From contig JAJZVD010000025.1 in NCBI GenBank assembly GCA_021845805.1, positions 1 through 50,821 of the forward strand: DNA of 50,821 nt. Direction: 5' to 3'. The first letter of the stretch is position 1. Each line of letters opens with the position of its first letter. This DNA is from Pseudomonadota bacterium. Its GTDB lineage: Bacteria; Pseudomonadota; Alphaproteobacteria; Rhodobacterales; Rhodobacteraceae. The translations under genes were made by a program, and so were the position numbers. This document shows positions 36,049 to 44,986 of this stretch, piece after piece. The notes below the pieces were generated by a model. That model searched no databases, had not been told where the DNA came from, and saw only the letters and a program-made list of their open reading frames with translations.

Positions 36049-37176
36049 TCAGCGTTTGTAGGTGGCAGGCCGGAAAGGCAGGGCGGTCACGGTGGCGGGC
36101 AGCCGTTTGCCCCGCACGTCACCGTATACCGTGGTGCCCCGAACGCAAAGCGGGCTGGGCAGATAGCCCATCGCGATCGGCGCATCGAGGCTGGGTCCGA
36201 ACCCGCCCGAAGTGATCCGTCCCACCGGGTCGCCGCCCTCGGGCGCGGCATAAAGCAGGGTGCCTTCGCGCATCGGTGCGCGGCCCTCGGGGCGCAGGCC
36301 CACGCGGCTGCGGGCGGCGCCTTCGGCCAGTTCGCGCAGGATGCGGTCGGCCCCCGGGAAGCCGCCCGCGCGGGCGCCGCCGGTGCGGCGGGCCTTCTGC
36401 ATCGCCCAGGTCAGCGCCCCTTCCACCGGCGAGGTGGTGGTGTCGATGTCATGGCCGTAGAGGCAGAGCCCCGCCTCGAGCCGCAGCGAGTCGCGCGCGC
36501 CAAGGCCGATGGGCTGCACCGCCGGATCGGCCAGCAGCCGTTCGGCAAAGGCCCGCGCGGCAAGGTCGGGCACCGAGATCTCGTATCCGTCCTCGCCCGT
36601 GTAGCCCGAGCGCGAGATCCACAGGTCCACCCCCTGCCAGGGCCGGATGCCGTGGTCCATGAAGGCGAAATCGCCCGTATCGGGGATCAGGCGCGACAGG
36701 ACCGCGGCCGCCTCGGGCCCCTGAAGGGCCAGAAGCGCGCGGCCGCCCACCATGCCCACATCGCAGTCGGGCAGGCCTGCCTGCATATGGGCCAGGTCCG
36801 CCTCCTTGCAGGCGGCATTGACGACGACGTAAAGGTGGTCGCCCCGGTTCGTCACCATCAGGTCATCAAGGATGCCGCCCGCGGCATCGGTGAAGAAGCC
36901 GTAGCGCTGCCGCCCCGGGGCAAGGCCCAGCACGTCGACGGGGATCAGCCGTTCCAGCGCCAGCGCGGCGGTTTCGATCCGCCCGTCCTTCGGGGCGACG
37001 ATCACCTGCCCCATGTGGCTGACATCGAACAGCCCTGCCGCGGTGCGGGTGTGCAGGTGTTCCTTCAGGACGCCAAGCGGATATTGCACCGGCATGTCGT
37101 AGCCCGCAAAGGGCACCATCTTGCCGCCGAGGGCCAGATGCAGGTCATGCAGACCCAGACGCTTCAGGTCGGCCAT
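36049..37176 (-). CDS. gcvT: Aminomethyltransferase (glycine cleavage T protein)
   Basis: A 375-residue T-protein that transfers the methylene group to tetrahydrofolate and releases ammonia. Family blocks are VPFAGYDMPVQYPLGVLKEHLHTR, the catalytic-Asp region LFDVSHMGQ, WISRSGYTGEDGYEI, GLGARDSLRLEAGLCLYGHD and ITSGGFGPSLDAPIAMGY. I chose the ATG at 37176 (MADLKRLGLHDLH). The riboswitch leader lies 77 nt upstream. Confidence 0.97.
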   Translation of the reverse strand: MADLKRLGLHDLHLALGGKMVPFAGYDMPVQYPLGVLKEHLHTRTAAGLFDVSHMGQVIVAPKDGRIETAALALERLIPVDVLGLAPGRQRYGFFTDAAGGILDDLMVTNRGDHLYVVVNAACKEADLAHMQAGLPDCDVGMVGGRALLALQGPEAAAVLSRLIPDTGDFAFMDHGIRPWQGVDLWISRSGYTGEDGYEISVPDLAARAFAERLLADPAVQPIGLGARDSLRLEAGLCLYGHDIDTTTSPVEGALTWAMQKARRTGGARAGGFPGADRILRELAEGAARSRVGLRPEGRAPMREGTLLYAAPEGGDPVGRITSGGFGPSLDAPIAMGYLPSPLCVRGTTVYGDVRGKRLPATVTALPFRPATYKR

Positions 37177-37252
37177 GCCGCCCTCCCTTCTCGCCGGTTG
37201 CTGCATAGCCCGGCATCGTTCCGGCAGGGTTGCCCCTGCGCCTCCGATGCCC

Positions 37253-37423
37253 CCTCTGTCCTTCCGCCTGAGATCGTTATCCCTTCGGCGCCCCCGATCG
37301 GGTCGGGGGTCTCTCCAGAGTTCTGTGTCAGAACGGTTCGTGCGCCTGAGAGTTTACCGGGGCGGTTGCTCCTTCGGCACCGGCTCCGGGTTCGCACCCC
37401 GCCGGATTCTCCCGATCCTGACG
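37253..37423 (-). promoter_or_regulatory. Tandem glycine riboswitch upstream of gcvTHP
   Basis: Two adjacent aptamers read on the minus strand. Aptamer 1 (37422-37327) has GGGAGA, GCCGAAGGAGCAA and AAACTCTCAGGC, closed by GTCAG/CTGAC. Aptamer 2 (37320-37254) has TGGAGAGACC, GCGCCGAAGGGATAAC and ATCTCAGGCGGAAGGACAGAGG, closed by CTCTG/CAGAG. These are the conserved features of the cooperative glycine riboswitch, here expected to turn on gcvT when glycine is abundant. The 37177-37252 linker presumably holds the expression platform; no strong terminator is obvious. Confidence 0.92.
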
Positions 37424-37429
37424 GCGGAA

Positions 37430-37458
37430 GGAGTAGCCGCTTGGCCGCGGGCTGGCAA
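37430..37458 (-). promoter_or_regulatory. Candidate gcvT promoter
   Basis: On the minus strand, -35 TTGCCA (37458-37453), a 17-bp spacer and a weak -10 TACTCC (37435-37430) would start RNA near 37423. That coincides with the first base pair of riboswitch aptamer 1. Confidence 0.5.
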
Positions 37459-37530
37459 GAGGGATGAGGGGCGCAGGTGTCGCCGCCTGCGCAGGCGGCA
37501 GGCCGCGCGGTGCGGCGAGGTCGGAGCAGG

Positions 37531-37596
37531 CGAGGGGGCGCTGCCCCCTCGGCGCGGGCCGCGCCTCACCCCCGGGATATTTGCGGACAGAAAATG
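37531..37596. repeat. Dispersed intergenic repeat, copy 4
   Basis: The core is inverted here (GGATATTTG-CG-GACAGAAAATG, 37575-37596) with the hairpin CGAGGGGGC-gct-GCCCCCTCG at 37531-37551. It lies just after the gltX stop. A further perfect palindrome, GCCGCCTGC/GCAGGCGGC, is at 37482-37499. Together with the riboswitch this accounts for the 427-nt gap 37177-37603, which holds no gene. Confidence 0.85.
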
Positions 37597-37603
37597 GGCA
37601 GGC

Positions 37604-38929
37604 TCAGCGCGCGGCCGGGGTCTTTTGCAGCAGCGGCATCAGGTCGGCCATCTCGGGTCCGTGATCCTGGCCGGTCAGGGCGCGGCGCAGCGGCATGAAG
37701 AGGCCGCGGCCCTTGCGCCCTGTCGCCTCCTTGACCGCGGCGGTCCACTGGCCCCAGGTGTCCGGCCCCCAGGGGCGGGCGGGCAGAAGTGCCAGCGCGG
37801 TGGCCACGAACTCGGCATCCTCGGGGGCGATCACCGGGGTCGCACCGTCGCGGCAAAGCGCCCACCAGGCGGCGATGCCGTCGCGGGTGTCGATGTTGGC
37901 CTTGGCCACGGCCCAGAAGCGTTCGGCCAGATCGGCCGGCACGCCGAGGGCGGCGATGCGGTCCTGCATGGCGGCGAACGGCAGGGCCTGCACATGGGCG
38001 CGGGTCAGCGGCTTCAGATCCTCGGCGTCGAACTTGGTGGGGGCGGCGCCGAAGCTGCCGATGTCAAACCCGTCGATCAGCTCCTGCATCGAGCCGGCCA
38101 GTTCCACCGGCTTCGACGAGCCAAGCCGCGCCATCAACGACAGCAGCGCCATCGGCTCGATTCCTTCCGCCCGCAGGTCGCGCAGGCTGAGCGTGCCGAG
38201 GCGCTTGGACAGTTCCTCGCCCTTGGCGCCGGTCAGCAGCGAGTGGTGCGCGAAGGCGGGGGGCGTGCCGCCCAGGGCCTGCATGATCTGGATCTGGGTT
38301 GCAGTGTTCGTCACATGGTCGGCGCCGCGCACGATATGGGTGACCCCCATGTCGATGTCGTCGACCGACGAGGCGAAGGTATAAAGCACCTGCCCGTCGG
38401 CGCGGATCAGCACGGGGTCGGAGACCGAGGCCGCGTCGATCGAGATCGGGCCAAGGATGCCGTCGGCCCACTCGATCCGCTGCTGGTCGAGCAGGAAGCG
38501 CCAGTAGCCCTCGCGCCCTTCGGCGCGCATCTTGGCCTTGTCGTCCGCGCCCAGCTTCAGCGAGGCACGGTCGTAGACCGGCGGCTTGCCCATGTTCAGC
38601 AGTTTCTTGCGCTTCAGGTCCAGTTCCGTCGGCGTCTCGAAACATTCGTAGAACCTGCCCGCGGCGCGCAGCTCATCGGCCGCCTCGGCATAGCGGTCCA
38701 TCCGCAGCGACTGCTTTTCCAGCCGGTCCCAGGTCAGGCCCAGCCATTCGAGATCCGTCATGATCCCGTCGGCATATTCCTGCTTCGAGCGTTCGCGGTC
38801 GGTATCGTCAAGGCGCAGGATGAAGCTGCCGCCCGACTTGCGCGCGATCAGGTAGTTCATCAGCGCGGTGCGCAGGTTCCCGACATGGATGTAGCCGGTC
38901 GGCGAAGGGGCGAAGCGGGTGACGGTCAT
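37604..38929 (-). CDS. gltX: Glutamyl-tRNA synthetase
   Basis: A 441-residue class I aminoacyl-tRNA synthetase charging tRNA with glutamate. The catalytic signature is FAPSPTGYIHVGNLRTALMN, with HVGN in place of HIGH, and the second signature is ELSKRLG (KMSKS-like). Many alphaproteobacteria carry two gltX copies, and the HVGN form and shorter length occur in one of them. Whether a second copy exists, and whether this one charges tRNA-Gln as well, cannot be told here. The upstream neighbour is divergent. Confidence 0.94.
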   Translation of the reverse strand: MTVTRFAPSPTGYIHVGNLRTALMNYLIARKSGGSFILRLDDTDRERSKQEYADGIMTDLEWLGLTWDRLEKQSLRMDRYAEAADELRAAGRFYECFETPTELDLKRKKLLNMGKPPVYDRASLKLGADDKAKMRAEGREGYWRFLLDQQRIEWADGILGPISIDAASVSDPVLIRADGQVLYTFASSVDDIDMGVTHIVRGADHVTNTATQIQIMQALGGTPPAFAHHSLLTGAKGEELSKRLGTLSLRDLRAEGIEPMALLSLMARLGSSKPVELAGSMQELIDGFDIGSFGAAPTKFDAEDLKPLTRAHVQALPFAAMQDRIAALGVPADLAERFWAVAKANIDTRDGIAAWWALCRDGATPVIAPEDAEFVATALALLPARPWGPDTWGQWTAAVKEATGRKGRGLFMPLRRALTGQDHGPEMADLMPLLQKTPAAR

Positions 38930-39005
38930 GGGGCAACTCCTGTTGGCCCCGCTCTTTCACAACAGGCCCGTTTTGTCCATATCGGGGGCAGAAGGGAGCC
39001 ATGTG

Positions 39006-39425
39006 ATGACCGAAGACCCGACCGGCTGGGCCGATGTGCCCGCCCCAGATGCCGAGGTGATCGAGACGCTGGCGCGGGCCGCGCTCGATGCGTTGCCGCC
39101 GCAGTTCCGCCCCGGCGCGGCGGCGCTGGTGCTGCGGGTGGTGGATCTGGCGCCCGACGAGGTGCTGGAGGCGATGGAGATCGAAGACCCGTTCGAACTG
39201 ACCGGGCTTTATGACGGCATTCCGCTGACCGAGAAATCGGTGATGGACCAGCCGCAGCAGCCCGATACCGTCTGGCTGTATCGCCGGGCCATCCTGGACG
39301 AATGGATCGGGCGGAGCGACGTGAGCCTTGGCGACCTGGTTGCCAATGTGGTGGTGCATGAGGTGGCACATCACTTCGGCTGGTCGGATGCGCAGATCGC
39401 GGCCATCGACCGCTGGTGGGAATAG
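39006..39425 (+). CDS. Zincin-like metallopeptidase family protein
   Basis: A 139-residue protein of the small zincin-like metallopeptidase family. The zinc-binding motif is VVVHEVAHHFGWSD (HExxH with a following His), preceded by YRRAILDEW. Typical members are 110-140 residues and have no established substrate. I chose the ATG at 39006 (MTEDPTGWADV), with AAGGGAG upstream; in-frame sequence back to 38919 lies across the gltX start and is not family-like. It is convergent with wrbA across a shared hairpin. Confidence 0.85.
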   Translation: MTEDPTGWADVPAPDAEVIETLARAALDALPPQFRPGAAALVLRVVDLAPDEVLEAMEIEDPFELTGLYDGIPLTEKSVMDQPQQPDTVWLYRRAILDEWIGRSDVSLGDLVANVVVHEVAHHFGWSDAQIAAIDRWWE

Positions 39426-39448
39426 GGGGCGCGGCGCGCGCGCCCCCT
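39424..39448. terminator. Bidirectional hairpin between the metallopeptidase gene and wrbA
   Basis: A perfect 10-bp stem, AGGGGGCGCG / CGCGCCCCCT, with a 5-nt loop overlaps the metallopeptidase stop and fills the 31-nt convergent gap. It can serve both genes. Confidence 0.55.
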
Positions 39449-39456
39449 GTCCGTAA

Positions 39457-40050
<594 letters not shown>

Positions 40051-40152
40051 CGGGGCCTCCATGGGTTGGACTGCCCTGAAGATATTGCGTCTGGGCGCCG
40101 TGCGCATTCCCCGCCCGCGCGCGCCCCCTGTGCATGCGTGCAGAGGTGGCCG

Positions 40153-41811
40153 TCAGGTCGGATCGCGCCAGCGGTTGACGATCGGGTAGCGACGGTCCAG
40201 CCAGAAGGCCTTCGATGTCAGCCGGGTGCCGGGCGCGGACTGGAAGCGCTTGTATTCCGAGAGATACAGCAGATGCTCCACCCGCTTCACCGTGGCATGG
40301 TCAAAGCCCTGTGCCACGAGATCGGCCACCGAGGCATCGCGTTCCACCAGCCCGTCAAGGATCGCGTCCAGCACCGGGTAGGGGGGGAGGCTGTCTTCGT
40401 CCTTCTGGTTTTCGCGCAGTTCGGCGCTGGGCGGCTTGTCGATCACGCGCGGCGGGATCACCTCGCCCGCCGGGCCCTGCATCCAGGGGCGGTGGTTGGC
40501 GTTGCGCCAGCGGCAGGTTTCGAACACCCGGGTCTTGTAGAGATCCTTGATCGGGTTGTAGCCGCCGTTCATGTCGCCGTAGATCGTGCAGTAGCCCACC
40601 GCCATTTCCGACTTGTTGCCGGTGGTCAGCAGCATCGCGCCGAACTTGTTCGACAGCGCCATCAGCAGAAGGCCGCGCAGGCGGCTCTGGATGTTTTCCT
40701 CGGTGATGCCGGGACTGGTGCCTGCGAACAGCGGCCCCAGCGCCTCGGCCACCGCGGCCTGCGGCCCGCCGATCGGCACGGTGTCCAGTCGGCACCCCAG
40801 CCGGGTCGCCACCGCCGCGGCATCCTCAAGCGAGGCGGGCGAGGTGAAGGCCGAGGGCAGCATGACGCAATGCACGTTCTGCGGCCCCACCGCATCAGCG
40901 GCGATGGTGGCGACCAGCGCCGAGTCGACCCCGCCCGACAGGCCCAGCACGACCTTCGAAAACCCGCTTTTCCTCAGGTAGTCCGCAAGCGACAGGACCA
41001 TCGCACGGTAGTCTTGTTCCCAGTCGTCGGGATGGGTGGCGCGCGGCGCCTCGTCCACCCGCCAGCCTTGGGCGCCCTGCGTCAGGTCGAGGTGGTAGAT
41101 CCCTTCGTCGAACACCGGTGCCAGCATGGCAAGCTGCCCGCCGGGATTGAGCGCGAAGGACCCGCCGTCGAACACCTGGTCATCCTGCCCGCCCACCATG
41201 TTCAGATAGACAAGCGGCAGCCCGGTTTCGACCACACGCGACACCATGATCTGCATCCGGTCCTCGAACCGGCCGCGGAAATAGGGCGAGCCGTTGGGGA
41301 CGAAGATCACCTCGGCCCCGGTTTCGGCCAGCGTCTCTGTCACGTCCGGGTGCCAGGCATCCTCGCAGATCGGCGTGCCGATGCGCAGCGGGCCCAGGCG
41401 GAACGGGCCGCTGACCGGGCCCTGGGCGTACAGGCGGACCTCGTCGAAGACGCTGTCGTTCGGGCGATGATGCTTCAGGATCACCGCGACGCGCTGGCCG
41501 CCCTGCAGGATGTAATAGGCGTTGTAAAGCCGCCCGCCCTCGGCAAAGGGCGCGCCGATCCCCAGCGCGGGGCCATCGGCGCAGCGCGCGGCCAGGAGAT
41601 CGACCGCCGCCATCGCGTGATTGGCGAAGGCGGGCTTCATCACCAGGTCCTGCGGCTGGTAGCCGGTGATGAACATTTCGGGCAGGGCGACCAGACCGGC
41701 CCCGGCGGCGCGGCCTTTCTGCCAGGCGGCGAAGGCGCTCTGGGCATTGGCGTCGATGGCGCCGACGGTCGGGTTCAGTTGCGCCAGCGTCAGGCGGAAA
41801 CGGTCGGTCAT
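40153..41811 (-). CDS. nadE: Glutamine-dependent NAD+ synthetase
   Basis: A 552-residue two-domain enzyme. The N-terminal nitrilase-type glutaminase has the Glu-Lys-Cys triad (Glu45 in ALPEMF, Lys113 in LKHHRP, Cys149 in ICEDAWHPD) and supplies ammonia. The C-terminal ATP-pyrophosphatase domain has the P-loop LSGGVDSAL (291-299) and converts nicotinate adenine dinucleotide to NAD+. The segment LLTTGNKSEMAVGYCTIYGD is also diagnostic. It is divergent from the MORN gene. Confidence 0.97.
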   Translation of the reverse strand: MTDRFRLTLAQLNPTVGAIDANAQSAFAAWQKGRAAGAGLVALPEMFITGYQPQDLVMKPAFANHAMAAVDLLAARCADGPALGIGAPFAEGGRLYNAYYILQGGQRVAVILKHHRPNDSVFDEVRLYAQGPVSGPFRLGPLRIGTPICEDAWHPDVTETLAETGAEVIFVPNGSPYFRGRFEDRMQIMVSRVVETGLPLVYLNMVGGQDDQVFDGGSFALNPGGQLAMLAPVFDEGIYHLDLTQGAQGWRVDEAPRATHPDDWEQDYRAMVLSLADYLRKSGFSKVVLGLSGGVDSALVATIAADAVGPQNVHCVMLPSAFTSPASLEDAAAVATRLGCRLDTVPIGGPQAAVAEALGPLFAGTSPGITEENIQSRLRGLLLMALSNKFGAMLLTTGNKSEMAVGYCTIYGDMNGGYNPIKDLYKTRVFETCRWRNANHRPWMQGPAGEVIPPRVIDKPPSAELRENQKDEDSLPPYPVLDAILDGLVERDASVADLVAQGFDHATVKRVEHLLYLSEYKRFQSAPGTRLTSKAFWLDRRYPIVNRWRDPT

Positions 41812-41883
41812 GGGCCTCGTCCTCGGTCGGGTCAGGTTCTAGCAGGTTGGGCGCCGAGGGAAAGCCGCATCATGGCGAAACGC

Positions 41884-41912
41884 TTGTCAGGCCCGGGGGT
41901 GTCCTTTACCTT
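41884..41912 (+). promoter_or_regulatory. Candidate promoter of the MORN-repeat gene
   Basis: TTGTCA (41884-41889), a 17-bp spacer and TACCTT (41907-41912) precede the GTG start by about 50 nt. The remainder of the 152-nt gap to nadE shows nothing else I can support. Confidence 0.4.
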
Positions 41913-41963
41913 CGCGTCGCGCCCTGTGCGGGGCGAGTGTAAACAGAGGCAGGGGGCCCGGCC

Positions 41964-43451
41964 GTGGCGGGATGGACGAGGGCGATCACGCGCGCAACGG
42001 GTCTGGCGGGCGCGCTGGCGCTGGTTGCAACCACGGGACTTGCGCAGGCTGCGGATCAGGTCATCACCAAGCAGTACGATGACGGTGGCGTCTATTCCGG
42101 GACCTTCAAGGACGGCAAGCAGGACGGCAAGGGCACCTACAAGCTGCCCAACGGTTATGTCTATTCCGGCGACTGGGTGGCGGGCGAGATCCAGGGGCAG
42201 GGAACCGCGCATTTCCCCAATGGCGCGATCTACGAGGGTCACTTCACCGCGGGCAAGCCTGACGGCAAGGGCAAGATCACCTTCGCCGACGGCTCGACCT
42301 ACGAGGGCGACTGGGTGGCGGGCCAGATCACCGGGCAGGGCACCGAACATTACGCAAACGGCATGACCTATACCGGCAGCTTCGTGAACGGGGTGCAGGA
42401 CGGCAAGGGCAAGATGGAAAGCCCCGACGGCTACATCTACGACGGCGACTGGCAGAAGGGCGTGAAGACCGGCAAGGGCCGGATCACCTACCCCAACGGC
42501 ACCGTCTACGAGGGCGATCTGCTGAACGGCCAGCGCGAGGGCAACGGCACCCTGACCATGACTGACGGGTTGACCTATGTCGGCCAGTGGAAGGACGGGC
42601 AGATCAACGGCACCGGCAAGCTGACCCAGCCGAACGGCGACGTGTTCGACGGGACGCTGGTGAACGGCCAGCGGCAAGGTCATGGCACCGTTACCTACAA
42701 GAACGGCGATGTCTACGATGGCGATTTCGTCGCCGACAAGCGCGAGGGCAAGGGCACCTTCAAGGGGCATGATGGCTATGTCTACACCGGCGACTGGAAG
42801 GATGGCCGGATCGAGGGGCAGGGGCAGGTGACCTATCCCGACGGCTCGGTCTATCTCGGCAGCTTCCACGCCGATCTGGCCGACGGCACGGGCAAGATCA
42901 CCTATCCCGACGGCTCGACCTACGAAGGCGACTGGAAGGCCGGGGTCATCGACGGCCAGGGCACCGCGCATTACGCCAACGGCATCACCTACACCGGCGG
43001 GTTCAAGGCGGCCAGGAACGACGGGCAGGGCACCATGACCTACCCCGACGGCTACAAGTACGAGGGCGACTGGAAGGACGGACAGCGCGACGGGCAGGGC
43101 ACCGCGACCTATCCCGATGGCACCGTCTACAAAGGCCAGTTCGTCGCAGGCCAGCGCGAGGGGCAGGGCGAGATCACCATGCCCGACGGCTTCAAGTATG
43201 TCGGCGCCTGGAAGGCGGGCCAGATCGAGGGCAAGGGCGTTGCCACCTACCCCAATGGCGATGTCTATGACGGCATGTTCGTGCAGGGCCACCGGCAGGG
43301 GCAGGGCACCATGCGCTATTCCAACGGCCAGACCCAGAGCGGCGAGTGGGACAACGGCGCGCTGAACGGCAGCGGGGCCGCGCCGACCGCCGATCCGGGC
43401 AGCACGCCCCCCGCCGACAGCGGCACCGCCACCGCCCCGGCGGGGAACTGA
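41964..43451 (+). CDS. Exported MORN-repeat protein with 19 tandem repeats
   Basis: A 495-residue protein. Residues 1-29 form a signal peptide with cleavage after AQA. Residues 40-476 are nineteen uninterrupted 23-residue MORN units of form DG-x-x-YxGxWxxGxxxGxGxxxYP, with exact 23-residue phase throughout; the last unit is degenerate. A Pro/Ala/Thr-rich 19-residue tail follows. MORN repeats form elongated beta-sheets that can bind lipids or scaffold proteins. The start is GTG at 41964; no ATG is available. It is divergent from nadE and ends 2 nt from the convergent photolyase gene. The role is unknown and probably periplasmic. Confidence 0.9.
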   Translation: MAGWTRAITRATGLAGALALVATTGLAQAADQVITKQYDDGGVYSGTFKDGKQDGKGTYKLPNGYVYSGDWVAGEIQGQGTAHFPNGAIYEGHFTAGKPDGKGKITFADGSTYEGDWVAGQITGQGTEHYANGMTYTGSFVNGVQDGKGKMESPDGYIYDGDWQKGVKTGKGRITYPNGTVYEGDLLNGQREGNGTLTMTDGLTYVGQWKDGQINGTGKLTQPNGDVFDGTLVNGQRQGHGTVTYKNGDVYDGDFVADKREGKGTFKGHDGYVYTGDWKDGRIEGQGQVTYPDGSVYLGSFHADLADGTGKITYPDGSTYEGDWKAGVIDGQGTAHYANGITYTGGFKAARNDGQGTMTYPDGYKYEGDWKDGQRDGQGTATYPDGTVYKGQFVAGQREGQGEITMPDGFKYVGAWKAGQIEGKGVATYPNGDVYDGMFVQGHRQGQGTMRYSNGQTQSGEWDNGALNGSGAAPTADPGSTPPADSGTATAPAGN

Positions 43452-43453
43452 GG

Positions 43454-44986
43454 CTAGACCGGCTCGCCCGCGTCAAGCCGGACCAGGAACCGCTCGGCGC
43501 CCTCAAGGACGCGGGCCTGGTGGCCTTCGTCCATCCGGTCCCAGGTGCGATACATCGGCGCCATCCGCGGGTTGGTCCCGAAGCGCGCGCGATGGCGCGT
43601 CAGGAAGTGCCAGTAGAGCAGGTTGAACGGACAGGCATCGGGCCCCGCGCGGTCGGCCACCCGGTAGCGGCAGCCGCCGCAATAATCAGACATCCGGTCG
43701 ATGTAGGCGCCCGAGCTGACATAGGGTTTCGAGGCCAGCACGCCCCCGTCGGCAAACTGCGACATGCCCAGGGTGTTCGGCGCCTCGACCCATTCCAGCG
43801 CGTCGACGTAGACGGCCAGATACCAGCCGTGCACCTCGGCCGGGTCGATCCCGGCCAGCAGTGCGAAGTTGCCCGTCACCATCAGCCGCTGGATGTGATG
43901 CGCGTAGGCCAGCCGCCCGGTCTGCGCCACCACGGCCCTGACGCAGGCCATCCGCGTCTCGCCACCCCAATAGGCGGGGGGCAGGCGCCGACCGTGGCCC
44001 AGCGCGTTCCGCGTCAGGTAGCCGGGGCCCTCTCGCAGGTAGAGCCCGCGAACGAATTCCCGCCAGCCGAGGATCTGGCGGATGAACCCTTCGGCCGAAT
44101 TCAGCGGCACCCGACCGGCGCGCCAGGCAGCCTCGGCCCGGTCGCAGACCTCTTGCGGGGTCAGGAGGCCCGCGTTCAGGTAGGGCGACAACAGCGAATG
44201 ATGCAGGAACGGATCGCCCGCCAGCATCGCATCCTGATAGGTGCCGAAGTCGGGCAGGGCATGGGCGATGAAATGATCCAGCGCCGCCAGCGCCCCGGCG
44301 CGGTCGGTGGCCCAGCCAAAGCCCTCGAGCCCGCCGAAATGGGCGGGAAAGCGGCGGGCGACCAGATCCAGCACCTCTTGCGTGGTGGCATCGGGGGCAA
44401 AGCGGGGCGGGGGCGCGCGAAAGAGGTCGGCCGCGGCAGGCTTGCGGTTTTCGGCATCGTAGTTCCAGCGCCCGCCCGCAGGTGCGGCCCCCTCCATCAG
44501 ATAGCCGGTGCGGCGCCGCATCTCGCGGTAGAAATACTCCATCCGCAGGGCCTTGCGGTCGGCGGCCCAGGCGTCGAAGGCGGCGGTGGAGCAGAAGAAG
44601 CGGTCATCCTCGACCAGGTGCAGCGGCAGCGCGCAGGTTTCCAGCGCGGCCAGCAGCCGCCAGTCGCCCGGGCGCGTGGCGATGCCCTCGCGCGCGCCCA
44701 GTTCCGCGGCCCGCCGCAACACCTCGCCCGGGATGCTCTGGGTGTTGGCCGGATCGTCCAGCCGACTGTAGCGCACCTGCCAGCCGTCCGCCGTCAGCGC
44801 GGCGGCGAACTTGCGCATCGCGGCGAAGAGGAAGGCGATCTTCTGCGGGTGGTGCGGTACGGCCTCGGCCTCTGCCAGGACCTCGGCCATCACCACCACG
44901 TCGCGGTTGCGGTCGGCCAGCGCCAGCGCCCCGGCGCCGGGCGTCAACTGGTCGCCCAGCACCAGAACCAGGCGCGGTGCTACCAT
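43454..44986 (-). CDS. phrB: FeS-type bacterial cryptochrome/photolyase (PhrB/CryB group)
   Basis: A 510-residue member of the FeS-BCP group, which includes the (6-4) photolyase PhrB and CryB of R. sphaeroides. It starts LVLVLGDQLTPGAGAL and has the FAD-domain segment GWREFVRGLYLREGPGY. The [4Fe-4S] ligand cysteines are visible: one in RMACVRAVVAQTG, two in DYCGGC and one in DACPFNLLYWHF. AHHIQRLMVTGNFALL is also diagnostic. It probably repairs (6-4) photoproducts or senses light, with FAD and a lumazine antenna. The start overlaps the SDR gene end by 7 nt. Confidence 0.92.
   Translation of the reverse strand: MVAPRLVLVLGDQLTPGAGALALADRNRDVVVMAEVLAEAEAVPHHPQKIAFLFAAMRKFAAALTADGWQVRYSRLDDPANTQSIPGEVLRRAAELGAREGIATRPGDWRLLAALETCALPLHLVEDDRFFCSTAAFDAWAADRKALRMEYFYREMRRRTGYLMEGAAPAGGRWNYDAENRKPAAADLFRAPPPRFAPDATTQEVLDLVARRFPAHFGGLEGFGWATDRAGALAALDHFIAHALPDFGTYQDAMLAGDPFLHHSLLSPYLNAGLLTPQEVCDRAEAAWRAGRVPLNSAEGFIRQILGWREFVRGLYLREGPGYLTRNALGHGRRLPPAYWGGETRMACVRAVVAQTGRLAYAHHIQRLMVTGNFALLAGIDPAEVHGWYLAVYVDALEWVEAPNTLGMSQFADGGVLASKPYVSSGAYIDRMSDYCGGCRYRVADRAGPDACPFNLLYWHFLTRHRARFGTNPRMAPMYRTWDRMDEGHQARVLEGAERFLVRLDAGEPV

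Noticed and set aside
37482-37499. The perfect 18-bp palindrome GCCGCCTGC/GCAGGCGGC as a gcvT operator.
   Set aside because: It lies about 25 bp upstream of the candidate -35, in GC-rich sequence where such palindromes arise easily. It could equally be part of the gltX 3' end, so no role is claimed.
41832-43292. A 486-codon frame on the minus strand opposite the MORN gene, with regular hydrophobic Val/Ile/Leu/Ala-rich repeats resembling a membrane protein.
   Set aside because: It is the complement of the 69-bp MORN repeats, so its periodicity is imposed by them. The plus strand has a signal peptide and true MORN consensus in exact phase.
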